Positions 33,256 to 45,549 of a stretch of DNA of 64,000 bases are shown here, in pieces. Source of the DNA: Mycolicibacterium hodleri (GTDB lineage: Bacteria; Actinomycetota; Actinomycetes; Mycobacteriales; Mycobacteriaceae); the NCBI RefSeq assembly GCF_006439015.1, contig NZ_RCZG01000015.1:1-64000 (forward strand), given 5' to 3'. The notes beneath the pieces are model-generated. The model searched no databases and had not been told where the DNA came from. It saw only the letters and a list, made by a program, of their open reading frames with translations. The translations under genes and the position numbers were made by a program. The stretch's first letter is position 1, and every line of letters starts with the position of its first letter.

Positions 33256-35247
33256 TCACGGCCCCGTAGCAGGCAGACCCGCATAGGGCGGCGCCTTCGG
33301 CGGCGGGGGCTCCAGACCGCATCGTGCCAGTTCATAACGCGGCACGCGATCAATCCGGAACTGCGTGAAATGCCACGCATCGAGCACGTTGGAGGCAAAT
33401 CGCCTCAGGCCCAGCGGACCGCGGATCGCGCTGAGCATCGCGTCGGTCTCCGGGCACGTCAGTGCGACCTTCGCCTGCGCCACCCAGTCCTCGTCGAGAT
33501 AGGGCGGAATGTATGGCCGCTCGGGCAGAAACGGACCCTCGGCCACCGCCCAGTCCGGGAACAGATTCTTGTCATGGCCGATGCGGCCATCCTCGATCCG
33601 CGCGGTGTGTGCGGCCAGCGGGTTGGCCAGCCCGATCTGGTCGATCACCCGAATGTCGAGGCCCACGTTCATGCCGAGCATCCCCAGGTTGGTGAAGAAC
33701 ACCGTGTGAGGGCCGGTGCGTTCATTGGCGAATACCGGTGCCGCGCCCGGCTCAGGTGGTGGAAGCGGAGGCGGAAGCGCGGGCACGACGTCCCACTGGT
33801 CGTAATTGCCTGCAGGGAGCAGCAGCGCGCCATCCGGCGTGCCGTTGATGGCCGCGATCACGGCGCGCATCCTCGGATAATCCAGATAATCCGCAGCCGT
33901 CAACGGATGCGCGTGGCCCGTTGCCTGCGCGTAGAAGCGGCGTTCGTCGACGATGCCGGAATACGTCACGCGGGTCGCATCGGCACCCAGCCCCGGCGAA
34001 TTCGCCGCCCACGCCGACCAGCCGACGACCGCCAACCAGAACACCGCGCTCGCGCCCGCCAATAGATAGCCCGGACCGCGGACCGCCCGCATTCCGGAGG
34101 GAAGCACAATGGGGATGACCGCGATCGGGGCAAACATGCAGAACAGAGGCGTGAGCAGAACGCGGCCGTGCATGAAGTCGCCGCCCTGTCGAACCCAGTA
34201 GACCGCTTGCAGCAGACCGCTGCCGACCATGAACACCACGACGGCCGTAGGACTCTGGACGATGCCGGCCCACCGTCCGCGACTATTGGTGACCGGACCG
34301 CGCTTGCGCCACAACAGACTTCGCACGCCCAACAGCAGGAGGCCAAGGCCCGCAAGCAGAACCAGTGGCACCCATAGCAGGTACGGATGGTTGAAGTTGG
34401 TGAGGTAGACGAAACCCTGTGACCACTTCGAGCCCGAGGCATCCTTGGCGATGGCCGTGCCGGGAACCAGAAGTCCGTAATACCCCATGCGAAACACCTG
34501 ATAGGCGACGGGGAGTAATCCGCCCGCAGCGACGATGAGCACTCGCCGGCGCCAACCGTGCGCCGCGACGAGCATCATCACCAGGGCGAGGCCGCCGATC
34601 AGCGCGAGCTCCGGCCGGATCAGCACGCTGAGGCCCGCGACGAACGCCAACGCCCCGTCGAATACTCGACCCGTGGCATTGCGCGGAGGCTCATTCGACA
34701 TGGGCGGATTGATGCGGGGCGCCTGCGACCAGCACACCATCATCCACCAGACCAAGCCGAGATACGCGAGCACCAAGCCGTTTTCGAGCCCCGAGGTCGC
34801 GAAGTCGCGCGCAGGCGGGATCGCGATGTAGACGAGTGCACCAGCGGGAAGCAACAGCGCCCGCCTGCCCCGCAGCCCCGGCGCGTAGAGGCGGCCCGTG
34901 CCCAGCATGACGAACACGACACCCGCGACGCTGAGCGTCAACGCCAGAGCCAACGCCACGTACTCAAGACGTAGCGGACCGCCGATCCAGGCGCCGAGCG
35001 TGACGAGGTACGTCCACACCGTCGACGTGTTGGCCTCTACCCGCTCCCCCTCGTTGAAGACGGGGCCGTTGCCCGCCAGTAGGTTTCGAACGGTGCGTAA
35101 GACGATCAGGCCATCGTCGGCGATCCATCTTCGCTGCCAGGCGCCCCAGGCGAACAGCACCCCCACCGCCAGCACGCCCAACCAGAGACTGATTCGCACG
35201 ACGGGGTTGAAACGGAAGGCCGGCCACCTCGCGAGCCAGCGCGCCAC
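33256..35247 (-). CDS. aftB: Terminal beta-1,2-arabinofuranosyltransferase AftB (GT-C)
   Basis: A polytopic GT-C enzyme that adds the terminal beta-1,2 arabinose residues on which mycolates sit. The conserved start of the fold is VVRISLWLGVLAVGVLF, then WQRRWIADDGLIVLRTVRN with the donor-site Asp pair, GNGPVFNEGERVEANTST, and ARDFATSGLENGLVLAYLG. I place the start at GTG 35247, giving 663 residues (MTB 627). The frame is open to 35502 only because the intervening 36-bp repeats have no stop; translation of the repeat (SAATREEGSAGR units) cannot be excluded. It is last of the glf-glfT2-PAP2-ubiA-aftB run. Confidence 0.93.
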   Translation of the reverse strand: MARWLARWPAFRFNPVVRISLWLGVLAVGVLFAWGAWQRRWIADDGLIVLRTVRNLLAGNGPVFNEGERVEANTSTVWTYLVTLGAWIGGPLRLEYVALALALTLSVAGVVFVMLGTGRLYAPGLRGRRALLLPAGALVYIAIPPARDFATSGLENGLVLAYLGLVWWMMVCWSQAPRINPPMSNEPPRNATGRVFDGALAFVAGLSVLIRPELALIGGLALVMMLVAAHGWRRRVLIVAAGGLLPVAYQVFRMGYYGLLVPGTAIAKDASGSKWSQGFVYLTNFNHPYLLWVPLVLLAGLGLLLLGVRSLLWRKRGPVTNSRGRWAGIVQSPTAVVVFMVGSGLLQAVYWVRQGGDFMHGRVLLTPLFCMFAPIAVIPIVLPSGMRAVRGPGYLLAGASAVFWLAVVGWSAWAANSPGLGADATRVTYSGIVDERRFYAQATGHAHPLTAADYLDYPRMRAVIAAINGTPDGALLLPAGNYDQWDVVPALPPPLPPPEPGAAPVFANERTGPHTVFFTNLGMLGMNVGLDIRVIDQIGLANPLAAHTARIEDGRIGHDKNLFPDWAVAEGPFLPERPYIPPYLDEDWVAQAKVALTCPETDAMLSAIRGPLGLRRFASNVLDAWHFTQFRIDRVPRYELARCGLEPPPPKAPPYAGLPATGP

Positions 35248-35250
35248 TCC

Positions 35251-35378
35251 TCTTCCCCGGGTCGCTGCGCTCCTGCCCGCCGACCCTTCTTCCCGGGTCG
35301 CTGCGCTCCTGCCCGCCGACCCTTCTTCCCGGGTCGCTGCGCTCCTGCCCGCCGACCCTTCTCCCCGGGTCGCTGCGG
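35251..35378 (-). repeat. Four tandem copies of the 36-bp repeat at the ubiA/aftB junction
   Basis: The core CGGGTCGCTGCGCTCCTGCC (minus strand GGCAGGAGCGCAGCGACCCG) recurs with GGG at 35259, 35295, 35331 and 35367, an exact period of 36. The fourth copy diverges after GTCGCTGCG. The array fills almost all of the 145 bases between the ubiA stop and the chosen aftB start. The core is the same as in the dprE2/aftA array, on the sense strand of the downstream gene in both cases. Confidence 0.95.
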
Positions 35379-35392
35379 CGATGTCCAGCCCC

Positions 35393-36307
35393 TCAGCTGA
35401 AGTAGGCCGCTGCACAGACGCTTCCGATCCACGCCACGGCGAGCAATTGCAACACCCGGTCACGCAACGCGATGTCCTCCGGCTCACCCGCGATTCCGCC
35501 ATCGACGTCGACCGCGTAGCGCAAAATCGCGATCGTGAAGGGGATCATCGATACCGCATAGAGCGAGCCGCCCGCCGTGTCGTCACGCTCGAACGCCCAC
35601 AGCCCGTAGCAGAGCACGACTGCGGTGGCCGAGAGCGTCCAGACGAAGCGCAGGTAGGTGCTGGTGTAGCTCTCCAAGGACTTGCGGATCTTTGCGCCGG
35701 TGCGCTCGGCGAGCTGCAGTTCGGCGTAGCGCTTGCCTGCCGCCATGAACAGCGAACCAAACGCCATGATGAGGAGGAACCACTGTGACAGTGGAATGTT
35801 CGCGGCGACGCCGCCTGCGATCGCCCGTATGAGGAAGCCCGACGAGACGATGCAGATGTCGAGCACTGCCTGGTGCTTGAGGCCGAAGCAGTAGGCGAGC
35901 TGTACGGCGATGTAGATGGCCATCACCAGCGCCAGATTCGGCGAGACGTACCACGCGAGACCCAGCGACACGGCGCCGAGCACCACCGCAAGGCCGTATG
36001 CCAGCGTCACCGGGACGACCCCCGCGGCGATCGGTCGGAAGCGCTTCGTGGGGTGCGCGCGGTCCGCTTCGACGTCGCGGGCGTCGTTGATCAGGTAGAT
36101 GCACGACGCCGCCAAGCTGAACGTCACGAACGCGATGAGAACGTTGATGCCGTCGTGGAAGTCGAATCGCACGTCGCGCCCCAACGCGGCCACCGGGGCG
36201 GCGAGCACGAGTAGGTTCTTCACCCACTGACGTGGCCGGATCGCCTTGATCACACCGGCGACGAGATTCTTGGGCGGTCCCGCCACGGGGGGCGCTTCCT
36301 CACTCAT
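35393..36307 (-). CDS. ubiA: Decaprenyl-phosphate phosphoribosyltransferase UbiA
   Basis: A 304-residue UbiA-superfamily membrane enzyme that joins phosphoribose from PRPP to decaprenyl phosphate, giving the precursor of DPA. The prenyl-diphosphate motif NDARDVEADRAHPTKRFRP (NDxxDxxxD) is in a cytoplasmic loop, followed by about nine helices. The second Asp-rich loop near YAVDVDGGIAGEPEDIALRD is also typical of this branch. ATG 36307 overlaps the stop of the PAP2 gene (ATGA), which fixes the start; the longer upstream frame is antisense noise within the PAP2 gene. Confidence 0.96.
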   Translation of the reverse strand: MSEEAPPVAGPPKNLVAGVIKAIRPRQWVKNLLVLAAPVAALGRDVRFDFHDGINVLIAFVTFSLAASCIYLINDARDVEADRAHPTKRFRPIAAGVVPVTLAYGLAVVLGAVSLGLAWYVSPNLALVMAIYIAVQLAYCFGLKHQAVLDICIVSSGFLIRAIAGGVAANIPLSQWFLLIMAFGSLFMAAGKRYAELQLAERTGAKIRKSLESYTSTYLRFVWTLSATAVVLCYGLWAFERDDTAGGSLYAVSMIPFTIAILRYAVDVDGGIAGEPEDIALRDRVLQLLAVAWIGSVCAAAYFS

Positions 36308-36839
36308 GCGGGTCCACCCTTCTCCTTGCGGTCCGCTCGATCGCCGATGGCGCCGACCGTCTTGGCCACGACGGCACCGACAGCCACCCCCGTAAGCACG
36401 TCCGTCGGGTAGTGCACGCCAAGCACCAAGCGGGACAACGCCATTGGCGGAACTAGAACCCACGGAAGGGGGAGTCCCGTCGCGCGGGCCAGCAGAATCG
36501 ATGCGGCAGTGGTCGACGAAACGTGTGCCGAGGGAAAGCTCAATCGACTGGGCGTCGACACATTGACGGCGATGGATGGGTGGTGCGGACGCTCCCGCTT
36601 CACGACACGTTTGATGACGACGGCGCTCGCGTGGGCGGCGAACGCACCGATTCCAGCAGTCAGCCAGATCCGCCGCCGTTGCGGCTGCATCAGCGCCCCG
36701 AGCAGGGACACACCCAGCCAGCCGGCGCTGTGCTCGCCGAAGTGCGACAGCGCACGCGCGCCGGCGAGTACGCCCGGGCGCCCGGCGAGGGTCGACTGCA
36801 CGGCAACGAGTGCCGCATCCTCGCCCCGCAGGGTCTCGG

Positions 36840-36843
<4 letters not shown>
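36304..36843 (-). CDS. PAP2-family phosphatase (Rv3807c type), probable decaprenylphosphoribose-5-phosphate phosphatase
   Basis: A 179-residue membrane phosphatase with the three PAP2 motifs: KRVVKRERPH, PSAHVSSTTA and SRLVLGVHYPTDVLTG. In the DPA pathway it is thought to remove the 5-phosphate from decaprenyl-phosphoribose-phosphate, between UbiA and DprE1. This role is inferred from position and MTB work; other phosphatases may share it. GTG 36843 overlaps the glfT2 stop (GTGA), and the last codon overlaps ubiA, so glfT2-PAP2-ubiA are coupled in series. Confidence 0.88.
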
Positions 36844-40225
<3,382 letters not shown>

Positions 40226-41134
40226 GTGCCCAACCGTCGTCGACGCAAGCTCTCGACAGCCATGAGCGCAGTCGCCGCCCTGGCCGTCGCAAGTCCAGTT
40301 GCAGTAGTCGCGCTGTCCGATCTGTCCACCACCAACGACGCAGCGCCGCAGCACCGCGAGTTCGTCCAGGCCGCTCTCGTCACCGATCTGCCCAATGAGT
40401 TGCTCGGGGCGCTGTCCCAGGGCCTCTCGCAGTTCGGAGTCAACCTGCCGCCTTTGCCCACCGGGCTGCTGACGGGATCCGGCGCTCCGGCGGCGACCAC
40501 CCTGACCACGCCCGGGCTGGCAAGCACGGGACTTACGGCGCCGGGTCTGACCGCCCCTGGTCTGAACACACCGGGCCTCACCACCCCTGGTCTGACCACA
40601 CCGGGCCTCACCGCTCCTGGTCTGACCACCCCCGGTTTGACCACGCCGGGCCTCACCACGCCTGGTCTGACCACACCGGGCCTCACCACCCCCGGGCTCA
40701 GCACTCCCGGGTTGACCACTCCAGGCCTGACGACACCAGGCCTGACCAACCCAGCACTCACCAATCCGGCGCTGATCAGTCCCACCGGCGCCGTGCCCGG
40801 ACTGACGACGCCTGCCGCCAACACCGGCCTTGGCTTGGGCGTGCCCGGCGCGGGTGAGGTTCCGATCGACCCCATCGGGCTCGATCCGGCATCGGGTACG
40901 TACCCGATCCTCGGCGGTGACCCCTCGCTCGGCCTCGCCGCACCCGCGGCGGCCAGCGGCAGCGGAGGTTTGCTCGGCGATATCAGCAGCGCCGCTCAGA
41001 CCCTTGGTGCCGGGCAGGCGATCGACCTACTCAAGGGGATGATCATGCCGATGATCACGGGAGCGATCCAGCAGGCGGCTCCAGCGGCGGCGGCGGCTCC
41101 AGCGGCGGCTGCCGCGGCTGTTCCCGGCGCCTAG
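40226..41134 (+). CDS. erp: Exported repetitive protein Erp (PirG)
   Basis: A 302-residue surface protein. It has a basic N-terminus and a signal peptide (MPNRRRRKLSTAM then a hydrophobic stretch to about residue 32). A variable central domain of about 21 PGLTT-type pentapeptides (PGLTTPGLTAPGL and similar) covers roughly residues 97-195, and an Ala/Gly-rich C-terminal region has a hydrophobic segment. The repeat number differs between mycobacterial species. Erp is needed for normal virulence and cell-surface properties in MTB; its molecular role is unknown. GTG 40226 has a good GAGGAG site. Confidence 0.94.
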   Translation: MPNRRRRKLSTAMSAVAALAVASPVAVVALSDLSTTNDAAPQHREFVQAALVTDLPNELLGALSQGLSQFGVNLPPLPTGLLTGSGAPAATTLTTPGLASTGLTAPGLTAPGLNTPGLTTPGLTTPGLTAPGLTTPGLTTPGLTTPGLTTPGLTTPGLSTPGLTTPGLTTPGLTNPALTNPALISPTGAVPGLTTPAANTGLGLGVPGAGEVPIDPIGLDPASGTYPILGGDPSLGLAAPAAASGSGGLLGDISSAAQTLGAGQAIDLLKGMIMPMITGAIQQAAPAAAAAPAAAAAAVPGA

Positions 41135-41145
41135 TTTTCCCACGA

Positions 41146-41186
41146 AACGGCACCGCAGAAGCCATCACGAGCTCTGCGGTGCCGTT
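41146..41186 (+). terminator. Strong hairpin downstream of erp
   Basis: A perfect 14-bp stem (AACGGCACCGCAGA at 41146-41159, TCTGCGGTGCCGTT at 41173-41186) with a 13-base loop, 11 bases after the erp stop. There is no U-tract after it, as is common for mycobacterial terminators. Confidence 0.8.
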
Positions 41187-41257
41187 GCGTGGCAGAAGTG
41201 CGCCAACACACCGTGTCGAACCACTGGTAACACCTGACACATACGTAACATCGGGCC

Positions 41258-42910
41258 GTGCCGTGTCGCCGTCAATTGCCGTCGCTGCTCTTCTCCGCCG
41301 TCGCGGCGACGGCAGTGATGGTGCCGCTGGCCATGTACGGGACGCCACACGCTCCCGACCGGACACCGCTCGCTACGACCGCTCTCATCGTCGAACGTCC
41401 TCTTACCGGTCTGGGAGGTGGCGAGACCGTCCGCGAACTGCACCAGGACACCCCATTTTCGATGGTGGCACTCACCGCCGACGATCTGAGCGGGACCTCT
41501 GCCCGCGTCCGCGCCAAGAAGGGCGACGGTTCGTGGGGGCCGTGGTACGAGGCGGAAACGCTCGACGGCGTCGGCCCCGACGCCAGCGAGAAATGCGTCA
41601 CCCCGGATTCCTGCGCTCCCCACCGGAGCGGCACCGAACCAGTCTTCGTCGGCCGCACCACCGACGTCCAGATCGCCGTGAGTCGACCAACTCCCGAACC
41701 CGTCGCCGTGACGCCCCCGGGGTCGGGCATACCGAAGCCAGACCTGGGGTACATCCCCGTCAATGTCGAACACCCGCTGAGTCAAGACATCAAAGCCGTG
41801 CTGATCAGCCCGCCGCAGGCACCCGTGGACATCTCGTCGCTGCCACCCGAGTCCGCCATGCCACCTGGCGTGCCACCCGCCATCATCGGACGGGCCCAAT
41901 GGGGTGCCGACGAGTCACAGGTGTGCGGAAAGCCGGTGTACGACAGCGGAATACGCGCGGGCATCGTTCACCACACCGCGGGTAGCAACGACTACACCCC
42001 CGAGGACTCCGCAGGCATCGTCCGCTCGATCTTCGAATACCACACGCGCACCCTGGGCTGGTGCGACATCGCCTACAACGCGCTCGTCGACAAGTACGGC
42101 CAGGTGTTCGAGGGACGTGCGGGCGGCATCGACCGGCCCGTCGAGGGCGCCCACACCGGCGGCTTCAACGTCGACACCTGGGCCGTGGCGATGCTCGGCA
42201 ACTTCGACGACGTGCCACCGACCCCCATTCAGCTGCGCACCACGGGCCGACTGCTGGGCTGGCGACTCGGCCTCGACCACGTCGACCCGATGGGTACCGT
42301 CGTACTCACCTCGTCCGGCGGTTCTTTCACGAAGTTCGCCAGGGGCACCGCCGTCCCGCTGCCGACGATCTTCACCCACCGCGACGTCGGCAACACCGAC
42401 TGCCCGGGCAACGCCGCCTACGCGGCAATGCCACTCCTGCGCGACACCGCCGCCCACTTCAACACCCCCATTGGTCCCAGGGATCTGGCGGATACGCTGC
42501 GTGGCGGCGCGATCTTCCTGAAGTGGGCGTCGATGGGGGGTGCGGCTAGCCCGCTCGGTGCGCCGCAGACCCCGGAGACTCCCGGCGACGGCGGGTCCCG
42601 GTACGTGACGTTCGACAAGGGAGCCCTGTACTGGTCGCCCGCCAGCGGTGCGGAACCCGTCACCGGATCCATTTACGAGGCGTGGGGGAAGCTTGGCTTC
42701 GAACGCGGCGCGTTGGGGCTACCGACCAGCGGCGAGATCCAGGAGCCGCAATGGATCGTGCAGAACTTTCAGCACGGCACGCTGAACTTCGACCGCCAGA
42801 ACGGCACGGTCACCAGAGTCATCGACGGCATCGACCTCGAGATACCGCTCGATCAGGGCGACTCCCCCGTCCAACTCGAACGGTTCACCCCCATCGACAA
42901 CCGAACCTGA
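41258..42910 (+). CDS. Secreted N-acetylmuramoyl-L-alanine amidase with LGFP repeats (Rv3811 type)
   Basis: A 550-residue exported protein. The signal peptide is at the N-terminus (hydrophobic SLLFSAVAATAVMVPLA). A PGRP/amidase_2 domain covers about residues 205-385: AIIGRAQWGADES, Zn ligands His in IVHHTAG, His in VEGAHTGG and Cys in NTDCPGNAAY. LGFP repeats at the C-terminus (ASPLGAPQT, GALGLPTSGE) are thought to bind the cell wall. It should cleave the amide bond between muramic acid and the stem peptide. MTB carries Rv3811 at the same place after erp. Confidence 0.9.
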   Translation: MPCRRQLPSLLFSAVAATAVMVPLAMYGTPHAPDRTPLATTALIVERPLTGLGGGETVRELHQDTPFSMVALTADDLSGTSARVRAKKGDGSWGPWYEAETLDGVGPDASEKCVTPDSCAPHRSGTEPVFVGRTTDVQIAVSRPTPEPVAVTPPGSGIPKPDLGYIPVNVEHPLSQDIKAVLISPPQAPVDISSLPPESAMPPGVPPAIIGRAQWGADESQVCGKPVYDSGIRAGIVHHTAGSNDYTPEDSAGIVRSIFEYHTRTLGWCDIAYNALVDKYGQVFEGRAGGIDRPVEGAHTGGFNVDTWAVAMLGNFDDVPPTPIQLRTTGRLLGWRLGLDHVDPMGTVVLTSSGGSFTKFARGTAVPLPTIFTHRDVGNTDCPGNAAYAAMPLLRDTAAHFNTPIGPRDLADTLRGGAIFLKWASMGGAASPLGAPQTPETPGDGGSRYVTFDKGALYWSPASGAEPVTGSIYEAWGKLGFERGALGLPTSGEIQEPQWIVQNFQHGTLNFDRQNGTVTRVIDGIDLEIPLDQGDSPVQLERFTPIDNRT

Positions 42911-42917
42911 CGCGGAG

Positions 42918-43730
42918 CTAGAGCCACCAGCGTTCAAGGACGCGAGCCAGACCGTCATCCGAGTTCGGCGTCGTCACCTCGTCGGCCGCCGCCTTTGCCT
43001 CGGGGTGCGCGTTGCCCATCGCCACGCCGAGCCCGGCCCAGAGCAGCATCGGAATGTCGTTGGGCATGTCTCCGAAGGCGACGACGTCCTCCGCGGTGAT
43101 CCCCAACGGCCTGGCGACCTCGTCGACGCCGGTCGCCTTGCTGACCCCGAGCGGCACCACTTCGATCAAACCGTTGTTGGTCGAGTACGTCAGGTCACCC
43201 CCGAGACCGACGTGAGGAGCCAGAGCGGCCGCCATGTCGGCGCTCCGGGCACCCGCCTTGCGAATCAACAGCTTTACCGCGGGCGCCTCCAGCACGTCGG
43301 CGAGCGACACCTCGGTGTTGTCGGGATTGAGCCAGGCGTGCTCATAACCGGGTGAGCTCAGGAACTGGGGCGTCGCAGCGTCGTGCGCACTGCGTCCGAC
43401 GCGCTCCACCGCGAGTCCGGCACCGGGGATGACGCGCGTCGCCACCTCGGCCAGCTCGGTGAGCACCTCGACGGAGAGCGTCTGGGCGGACAGGATGCGA
43501 TCGGTGGCCGAGTCGTACAGCACCGCGCCGTTGGCGCACACCGCCATGGGCGCGAAGCCGAGCGCGTCCACTACCGGTGCGATCCAGCGCGGTGGCCGAC
43601 CCGTCGCGAGTACGAACTGTGTACCCGCGGCGACGGCGGCGAGCACCGCGGCCCTGGTGCGGGACGTCACGAGTTCGTCCTCGTCGAGCAGGGTGCCGTC
43701 GACGTCGGTGGCGATGAGGAGTGGCAGCAC
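42918..43730 (-). CDS. HAD-superfamily (Cof-type) phosphatase
   Basis: A 270-residue hydrolase with all four HAD motifs: DVDGTLLDE at the N-terminus, LATGRP as motif II, a Lys in GVSKATGVDEV, and FGDMPNDIPML as motif IV. The Cof/IIB cap suggests a sugar-phosphate or cofactor substrate. It corresponds to Rv3813c. GTG 43730 overlaps the stop of the upstream acyltransferase by one base (TAGTG), so the three minus-strand genes 45362-42918 form one operon. Confidence 0.88.
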   Translation of the reverse strand: MLPLLIATDVDGTLLDEDELVTSRTRAAVLAAVAAGTQFVLATGRPPRWIAPVVDALGFAPMAVCANGAVLYDSATDRILSAQTLSVEVLTELAEVATRVIPGAGLAVERVGRSAHDAATPQFLSSPGYEHAWLNPDNTEVSLADVLEAPAVKLLIRKAGARSADMAAALAPHVGLGGDLTYSTNNGLIEVVPLGVSKATGVDEVARPLGITAEDVVAFGDMPNDIPMLLWAGLGVAMGNAHPEAKAAADEVTTPNSDDGLARVLERWWL

Positions 43731-44473
43731 TAGCGATCCGACTCCTTGCGGGCGCGTTCGGCGAGCTCTGCATCTTCGCGCACTCTTGCCTCCTCCATGG
43801 TCGGGGCGCCACCTCCGAGGCGGCGGGGCACCCAGTAGGCGCCCTTCGGGTGATCGTAGGACTGCTGAACCGTGTGCAGCAGTTCGGTCATCGCTTCGCG
43901 GAGTTCGTCGATCAGCTCGTTCACCGCCACGGTCGGCGGCAGCGGTTCGCCGACCGCAACCGCAATTGGGATCTTCTCGCGCCCCACCCGTCTGGGGTGG
44001 TCCTTGGTCCAGATGCGGTGCGCACCCCAGACGACGAGGGGCACGGTCGGCACGTGGGCCTCCTTGGCCATCCGTGCAGCTCCCGTCTTGAACTCCTTCA
44101 GCTCGAAGCTTCGGCTGATGGTGGCCTCCGGATACATGCCGACGATCTCACCCTGCCGTAGGCGCTCCACGGCGACGGCATAGGCGCCCGCGCCCGCGCG
44201 CCGGTCCACCGGGATGGTCTTCGTGTGCCGGATCAAGAAGTTGACCGGCCTAACGTCCTGCATCTCGGCCTTGATCATGAAGCGCATGCGCCGCCGACGC
44301 TGCATGGCGGCGAGTGCGGCGGGAAGGAAGTCGAGGTAACCGGTGTGGTTGATGGCAATCACCGCGCCGCTAGCCGCCGGGATGTTCTCCAGACCTTGGT
44401 AGGTGATCCGAGTGCCGGTGGCTCGCACCGCGGTCCTGGCCACGATCTCCAAGGCTCGGAAGACCGGTTCCAT
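43730..44473 (-). CDS. 1-acylglycerol-3-phosphate acyltransferase-like protein (PlsC family)
   Basis: A 247-residue acyltransferase. The PlsC motifs are INHTGYLDFLPA (HX4D), KTIPVDRRAG and the YPEATISRS block, followed by VPLVVWGAHRIW. It probably acylates lysophosphatidic acid or a related lipid at the membrane. ATG 44473 (MEPVFRALEIV) is the real start, because the frame continuing to 44695 runs through the repeat at the end of the preceding gene. MTB has three such genes in a row (Rv3814c-Rv3816c); two are seen here. Confidence 0.88.
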   Translation of the reverse strand: MEPVFRALEIVARTAVRATGTRITYQGLENIPAASGAVIAINHTGYLDFLPAALAAMQRRRRMRFMIKAEMQDVRPVNFLIRHTKTIPVDRRAGAGAYAVAVERLRQGEIVGMYPEATISRSFELKEFKTGAARMAKEAHVPTVPLVVWGAHRIWTKDHPRRVGREKIPIAVAVGEPLPPTVAVNELIDELREAMTELLHTVQQSYDHPKGAYWVPRRLGGGAPTMEEARVREDAELAERARKESDR

Positions 44474-44480
44474 GCCACCA

Positions 44481-45362
44481 CTACCCGGAGGACTCGTCCG
44501 ATTCGGGGCGCTGCGCAGGGCCTGATTGCTCCTCGCGCAAGCGCTCGTCACGCAGTCCGGATTGCTCCTCGCGCAAGCGCTCGTCACGCAGTCCGGATTG
44601 CTCCTCGCGCAAGCGCTCGTCACGGCGGGCCGCCTTCTCGGCCGCCTCCTCGGCGTCCATCCGGTTGGCTTCGGCGAGCGTCGGCGCACCTCCACCCATC
44701 CGGTGCGGTACCCAAAACTCGCCGGCGGGGTTCTGACCGTAGGCGACCTGGGCCTGCTCGAGGAGATGCTGCATGCGCGAGTGCAGCAGGGCGGTCAACT
44801 CGGCTGCGGGCAGCGTCGGCATGATGGGCTCACCGACGGTTACCGAGATGGGCACCTTGGGCCGCAACATGTTTCGCGGATGGCCCTTGGTCCAAATGCG
44901 TTGGGCTCCCCACACGATGTGCGGGACGATCGGCACGTCGGCGGCAATCGCCATCCGCGCGGCACCCGACTTGAACTCCTTGATCTCGAAGCTTCTGCTG
45001 ATCGTCGCTTCGGGGTAGACGCCGACGAACTCGCCTTCCTTGAGCCTCTGGCAGGCCTCGGCAAACGATGCGGCGCCGCTGTCACGGTCCACGGGGATGT
45101 GGCGCAGGCTGCGCATGATCGGTCCGCTGATCTTGCTGTCGAAGACTTCCCGCTTGGCCATGAACCGCACCTTGCGGCCACGGCCCTGCTCGAACGCGGG
45201 CAAACCCGCGAAGGTGAAGTCGAAGTAACTGGTGTGATTGATCGCGATCACGGCACCGCCGGTGACGGGCAGGTTCTCGACGCCGGAGACGGTGAATTTC
45301 AATCCCTGCAGTCGCCACACCACGCGCGCGGCTCTGATGACAGTTCCGTATACCGGTTCCAC
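44481..45362 (-). CDS. 1-acylglycerol-3-phosphate acyltransferase-like protein with a repeat-derived C-terminal tail
   Basis: A 293-residue PlsC-family protein, paralogous to the next gene. Motifs: INHTSYFDF (HX4D), RHIPVDRDSG, YPEATISRS, IVWGAQRIWTKGHP. GTG 45362 (MEPVYGTVIRAARV) is the start that matches its paralogue. The usual end, HRMGGGAPTLAEANRMDAEEA, is extended by a charged tail with three LREEQSGLRDER-type units encoded by a 36-bp tandem repeat. It is divergent from the Rieske gene, 187 bases away. Confidence 0.88.
   Translation of the reverse strand: MEPVYGTVIRAARVVWRLQGLKFTVSGVENLPVTGGAVIAINHTSYFDFTFAGLPAFEQGRGRKVRFMAKREVFDSKISGPIMRSLRHIPVDRDSGAASFAEACQRLKEGEFVGVYPEATISRSFEIKEFKSGAARMAIAADVPIVPHIVWGAQRIWTKGHPRNMLRPKVPISVTVGEPIMPTLPAAELTALLHSRMQHLLEQAQVAYGQNPAGEFWVPHRMGGGAPTLAEANRMDAEEAAEKAARRDERLREEQSGLRDERLREEQSGLRDERLREEQSGPAQRPESDESSG
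44528..44623 (-). repeat. Three tandem copies of a second 36-bp repeat
   Basis: Plus-strand units start with GCTCCTCGCGCAAGCGCTCG at 44528, 44564 and 44600, an exact 36-base period with no differences in the shared part. It encodes 12-residue units at the end of the acyltransferase. The core includes the near-palindrome GCGCAAGCGC. Related single cores lie at about 24053, 30561 and 18824. Confidence 0.95.
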
Positions 45363-45549
45363 GATCAACAGCCTAGTGCTGCGACCTCGGGGACCGGTCG
45401 GAAAGCCGACTCTCATGCTCTGTCGCGGCCGCGCCGTTCGAATAAGCGTGGCTACCCCCACCACGAGCGCATCCCGAACACCGCAGCGCTGGGAGGCGTT
45501 GGGTCGGCGTAGGATCGACACCGCTCAAACCCCGCAAGGAAGGTCATAC
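45363..45549. promoter_or_regulatory. Divergent promoter region, acyltransferase operon / Rieske gene
   Basis: A 187-base gap. AAGGAAGG lies about 9 bases before GTG 45550 and is a good ribosome-binding site for the Rieske gene. I see no clear operator. Open frames through this gap on both strands look like chance extensions. Confidence 0.4.

Noticed and set aside
35248-35502. N-terminal extension of AftB into ubiA
   Set aside because: It would overlap ubiA by over 100 bases and is made of repeat and antisense sequence; the conserved fold starts after 35247.
40500-40800. Erp repeats as part of the same repeat families
   Set aside because: The PGLTT pentapeptide repeats are degenerate at the DNA level and a known feature of Erp; they share no core with the 36-bp elements.
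45238-45549. 104-codon upstream extension of the Rieske gene
   Set aside because: It overlaps the divergent acyltransferase start; GTG 45550 has a good ribosome-binding site and gives the expected length.
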